From NCBI GenBank assembly GCA_030613445.1, contig JAUWLY010000148.1, forward strand, positions 1 through 6,981: a DNA stretch of 6,981 nt, in the 5' to 3' direction. A program made the translations under genes and the position numbers. How positions within the stretch are numbered: position 1 is the stretch's first letter; the number at the start of each line of letters is the position of its first letter. Below the pieces are notes generated by a model. The model saw nothing but the letters and a program-made list of their open reading frames with translations. It was not told the DNA's origin and did no database searches. This document shows positions 4,740 to 6,981 of the stretch, piece by piece. The DNA is from Candidatus Stahliibacteriota bacterium (GTDB lineage Bacteria; Hydrothermota; Tepidihabitantia; SM23-42).

Positions 4740-6395
4740 ATGAGAAAATTTTCCTTATTGACAGGCATTATTTTGGGTATCATAGTACCGTCATTTCTTA
4801 TCGGATCGATATGGCAACGCGATTCAGCGTATCTTAATATTCGCGTCAATAATGACACTACAGATCAGTTACAAAATGAAGAACAAATTGTAATGAATCC
4901 TACTGATACGACTAATATGGTTGCGGTATGGCGAGATTTCAGACTTGGTTATCGCCAAGTTACCTATGCATATACTTATGATGGAGGTCTAACCTGGGAG
5001 CAGGATCTATTTTCAGAACCACAATATATCTGGGATAGTGACCCTGGGTTAACTGTGGATACAGCAGGTAATTTTTATGCGGTTATCCTGTCTTATAACT
5101 CAACCTTAGAACCTAATGGATTATTCGTTTATAAATCAACTGACGGCGGGGCAACGTGGAGTGGACCGGTCACTGTGATCAACGGAGTTTCGGGCGTCTT
5201 TGAAGATAAGGAACTGATCGCTTGTGACCGTTCAGTAGGTCCATATACTAATAATCTCTATGTGGCATGGGCAAGATTTTATAATACCCAGATCCTAATT
5301 TCCCGCTCGACTGATGGCGGAAACTCTTTTGTCGGTCCAGTAACAGTAAGTGATTATAATGGTGTCCAGTGGCCAGTCCCAGCGGTCGGACCAAACAGTG
5401 AGGTCTATGTAGCATGGGTGCATTATTCACCCGGCTCGATCCGTTTGGACATATCAACTGATGGCGGACAGACATTTGGGAGTGACATAACAATTCAAAA
5501 TACCACCTTTGTCTCTGGATATATCAATGGTAGTATCATGGTCTTTTCCTTTCCTGCACTCGATGTCGATATAACTGGAGGACTTAATAATGGTTATATG
5601 TATGTGGCATACATGGATGATGCTCCAGGTTTCACAGATACTGACATCTTTTTTACCCGTTCAACTAATGGTGGTTCTACATGGAGTCAGAAAATACGCA
5701 TCAATGACGACCCACAAAATAATGGTTCTGATCAGTTCCACCCCTGGCTCACGGTTGCCCCAGATGGTAGCATTATCGTTGTTTTCCTTGACCGACGGCT
5801 CGATTCTGGTAATCTGCTTATGGACCTGTACCTGACAACATCGACTGATGGTGGTGTAACCTGGTCTACTAACGAAAGAATAACAACGGTATCGTCGGAT
5901 CCAACAGCTGGTTCATGGCAGAAAACGGGTAATTATCCGGTTAAATATGAAGCTCCTGTTATCCTTGCTGATCGGGCTGGACTTCTCGGTGAATATATCG
6001 GACTCACCGCATCATCAACAGATGACATTCACCCGCTCTGGACTGACACTAGACTTGGAGATCAGGATGCCTTTGTCGCTATCAAAGACACGACCTCACC
6101 TCATGTTCAGGAGACCCCCGAACGCCTGACTTCTGGGAAAGGTCTGTTAATTGCGCCAAATCCAGGATTAGGCAAAATTTCATTCATTATAGATTCAGAT
6201 TACACGGGCTTTAATCAAGCACAGCTTGAGATCTATGATGCATGTGGTCGTGTCGTTAAGACCTATGAAAACCCGGCGCATCTTATTACATGGGATCGAT
6301 ATACAGATAACGGCGTGTACGCACAAAGTGGCATATATTTCTGTTATCTTCGGATCGGTAAGTTATCGATAATGAAGAAGTTTATTTTATTGTAG
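4740..6395 (+). CDS. Secreted Asp-box (BNR/sialidase-like) beta-propeller protein with C-terminal sorting domain
   Basis: The 551-residue product begins with a signal peptide: MRKF, then a hydrophobic core LLTGIILGIIVPSFLIGS (6-23). Six Asp-boxes follow, starting at residues 79 (TYDGGLTW), 133 (STDGGATW), 190 (STDGGNSF), 239 (STDGGQTF), 308 (STNGGSTW) and 368 (STDGGVTW). Spacing of 49-69 residues fits blades of a sialidase-type propeller. Between them are recurring aromatic-Asp-Arg motifs such as VWRDFRLG (63-70), FLDRRLDSG (349-357) and LWTDTRLGDQD (433-443). Residues about 467-551 form a FlgD-like/T9SS-type sorting domain: APNPGLGK (472-479), LEIYDACGRVVKTYE (496-510), ITWDRYTDNG (516-525), SGIYFCYLRIG (530-540) and a final KKFILL. 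In Bacteroidetes such domains direct export by the type IX system and cell-surface attachment. Glycan hydrolysis is not established: Asp-boxes are structural, and I could not identify the full sialidase Arg triad. It has its own strong promoter and Shine-Dalgarno site. Confidence 0.9.
   Translation: MRKFSLLTGIILGIIVPSFLIGSIWQRDSAYLNIRVNNDTTDQLQNEEQIVMNPTDTTNMVAVWRDFRLGYRQVTYAYTYDGGLTWEQDLFSEPQYIWDSDPGLTVDTAGNFYAVILSYNSTLEPNGLFVYKSTDGGATWSGPVTVINGVSGVFEDKELIACDRSVGPYTNNLYVAWARFYNTQILISRSTDGGNSFVGPVTVSDYNGVQWPVPAVGPNSEVYVAWVHYSPGSIRLDISTDGGQTFGSDITIQNTTFVSGYINGSIMVFSFPALDVDITGGLNNGYMYVAYMDDAPGFTDTDIFFTRSTNGGSTWSQKIRINDDPQNNGSDQFHPWLTVAPDGSIIVVFLDRRLDSGNLLMDLYLTTSTDGGVTWSTNERITTVSSDPTAGSWQKTGNYPVKYEAPVILADRAGLLGEYIGLTASSTDDIHPLWTDTRLGDQDAFVAIKDTTSPHVQETPERLTSGKGLLIAPNPGLGKISFIIDSDYTGFNQAQLEIYDACGRVVKTYENPAHLITWDRYTDNGVYAQSGIYFCYLRIGKLSIMKKFILL
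4974..5864 (+). repeat. Six Asp-box coding repeats
   Basis: The Asp-boxes are encoded at 4974-4997, 5136-5159, 5307-5330, 5454-5477, 5661-5684 and 5841-5864. The last five share a near-identical DNA core, TCRACTRATGGYGG with one variant GACGGCGG, whereas the sequence between them has diverged. The first copy keeps only the DGG and TW residues. Confidence 0.8.
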
Positions 6396-6412
6396 CTTCT
6401 AAAATAGCAGCC

Positions 6413-6440
6413 TTGACAATTTCATTAATATGACTACAAT
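6413..6440 (+). promoter_or_regulatory. Promoter of the cyclic-nucleotide-binding gene, probably leaderless
   Basis: TTGACA (6413-6418, exact consensus) and TACAAT (6435-6440, five of six) are separated by 16 bases. The -10 box ends six bases before the ATG at 6447 and no Shine-Dalgarno site precedes that ATG, so the mRNA is expected to start at or next to the initiation codon. Confidence 0.75.
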
Positions 6441-6446
6441 GCAAAT

Positions 6447-6962
6447 ATGAAGGATATGACAAAGGTTAGACTTTTCAAGTATCTAACTCCTCAGGAAGTA
6501 GATTGGATGCTTGTAAAATGGAAGATGCGAGATATTCAAGAAAATACCGTGATTATCAAAGAAGGCACTACTGGTGATGAGATGTACATTATTGAATCTG
6601 GTCGAGTGGAAGTGTATTTAACACGCGGTGATGTTGTCTTATTATTGTCAGAGTTGCAAGAATCTTCATTTTTTGGTGAAATGGCTCTGCTTACTGAGAA
6701 GCCGCGTTCGGCAACGGTCAAAGCAAAAACAACTTGCCGGCTTCTAACTCTGAAAAAACAGGATTTTATGGATATCCTAAGTGAAAACCCAAAAGTCGCA
6801 GCCAAATTTCTTTTGGCAATGGGTGAAGATCTAAGCAATCGAATCATGGCAACTAATTCAAATCTCGAGAACTATTTTCTGATTAACCAAGCAATCGTCG
6901 ATAATGAATCCTTCAGAAATCTATACATTCTGACGCATAAGGCCCCATCGTCTAGCGGTTAG
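6447..6962 (+). CDS. Single-domain cyclic-nucleotide-binding protein, overlapping tRNA-Glu
   Basis: The 171-residue product is one cyclic-nucleotide-binding (CAP/EAL-sensor-like) beta-roll domain. It shows LFKYLTPQEVDWM (9-21), IIKEGTTGDEMYIIESGRVEVY (36-57) and the phosphate-binding cassette FGEMALLTEKPRSATV (76-91). In that cassette E78 and R87 match the residues that hold the ribose and the cyclic phosphate, so ligand binding is plausible; cAMP versus cGMP cannot be decided. No helix-turn-helix, kinase or channel segment follows, so it is not a CRP-type regulator and probably acts through protein contacts. Residues 113-164 are helical. The start follows a promoter with only six bases between, implying a leaderless mRNA; Met4 is a weaker alternative. 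The end is odd: residue 165 straddles the tRNA-Glu 5' end, residues 166-171 (APSSSG) are read from the tRNA, and the TAG stop is D-loop sequence. Confidence 0.88.
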   Translation: MKDMTKVRLFKYLTPQEVDWMLVKWKMRDIQENTVIIKEGTTGDEMYIIESGRVEVYLTRGDVVLLLSELQESSFFGEMALLTEKPRSATVKAKTTCRLLTLKKQDFMDILSENPKVAAKFLLAMGEDLSNRIMATNSNLENYFLINQAIVDNESFRNLYILTHKAPSSSG

Positions 6963-6981
6963 GACATCACTCTTTCAAGGT
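6941..6981 (+). tRNA. tRNA-Glu(UUC), 5' part; 3' part outside window
   Basis: Acceptor strand GGCCCCA (6941-6947), a D arm with GTCTAGCGGTTAGGAC (6950-6965) and the anticodon-stem 5' strand TCACT (6967-6971) precede the loop CTTTCAA (6972-6978). The anticodon TTC is at 6974-6976, which is position 34 counted from 6941, as expected. The stem 3' strand starts GGT at the window edge; GA should follow to complete it. Layout and D-arm sequence match bacterial tRNA-Glu. The first 22 bases overlap the end of the cyclic-nucleotide-binding gene, and no convincing separate promoter was seen. Confidence 0.93.

Noticed and set aside
6922..6927. TATACA as a -10 box for tRNA-Glu
   Set aside because: No -35-like hexamer lies 16-18 bases upstream, so a separate tRNA promoter is not supported, though it cannot be excluded.
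6447..6962. CRP/FNR-type transcription regulator
   Set aside because: The protein has only the cyclic-nucleotide-binding domain; no C-terminal helix-turn-helix is encoded before the stop.

Overview
The window looks like a moderately AT-rich bacterial chromosome segment. The markers are a secreted Asp-box protein ending in a FlgD-like, type IX secretion (T9SS)-style sorting domain, a group II (Bacteroidetes-style) geranylgeranylglyceryl phosphate synthase, Shine-Dalgarno sites on several genes, and sigma70-type promoters. This mix fits the Bacteroidetes/Fibrobacteres sphere or a candidate phylum such as WOR-3 (Stahlbacteria). That placement is inference from gene content, not from a marker tree.

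Left part, minus strand (1-3749), in transcription order: a GGGPS-type prenyltransferase (3749-3021); purD and purE, which overlap by 4 bases (ATGA); a 144-base spacer rich in inverted repeats; and a fused gene running off the left edge. The fused gene joins a YrdC/TsaC threonylcarbamoyl-AMP synthase (tRNA t6A modification) to a low-molecular-weight phosphatase whose P-loop carries the threonine typical of protein-arginine phosphatases. It has no stop codon inside the window.

Right part, plus strand (3851-6981): an unrecognised, probably exported helical protein with one cysteine in a PCLIPP motif; a 551-residue secreted six-Asp-box protein behind a perfect TTGACA/TATAAT promoter; a one-domain cyclic-nucleotide-binding protein; and the 5' 41 bases of a tRNA-Glu(UUC) gene cut by the right edge.

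Two points stand out. First, three promoter candidates share a 16-bp spacer; two of them put the -10 box only 6-7 bases before an ATG that lacks a Shine-Dalgarno site, which predicts leaderless mRNAs. Second, the reading frame of the cyclic-nucleotide-binding gene continues into the tRNA-Glu gene and takes its stop codon from the D loop, so tRNA 5' processing of a joint transcript would leave that mRNA without a stop. I saw no CRISPR array, insertion sequence, phage module or obvious defence system.
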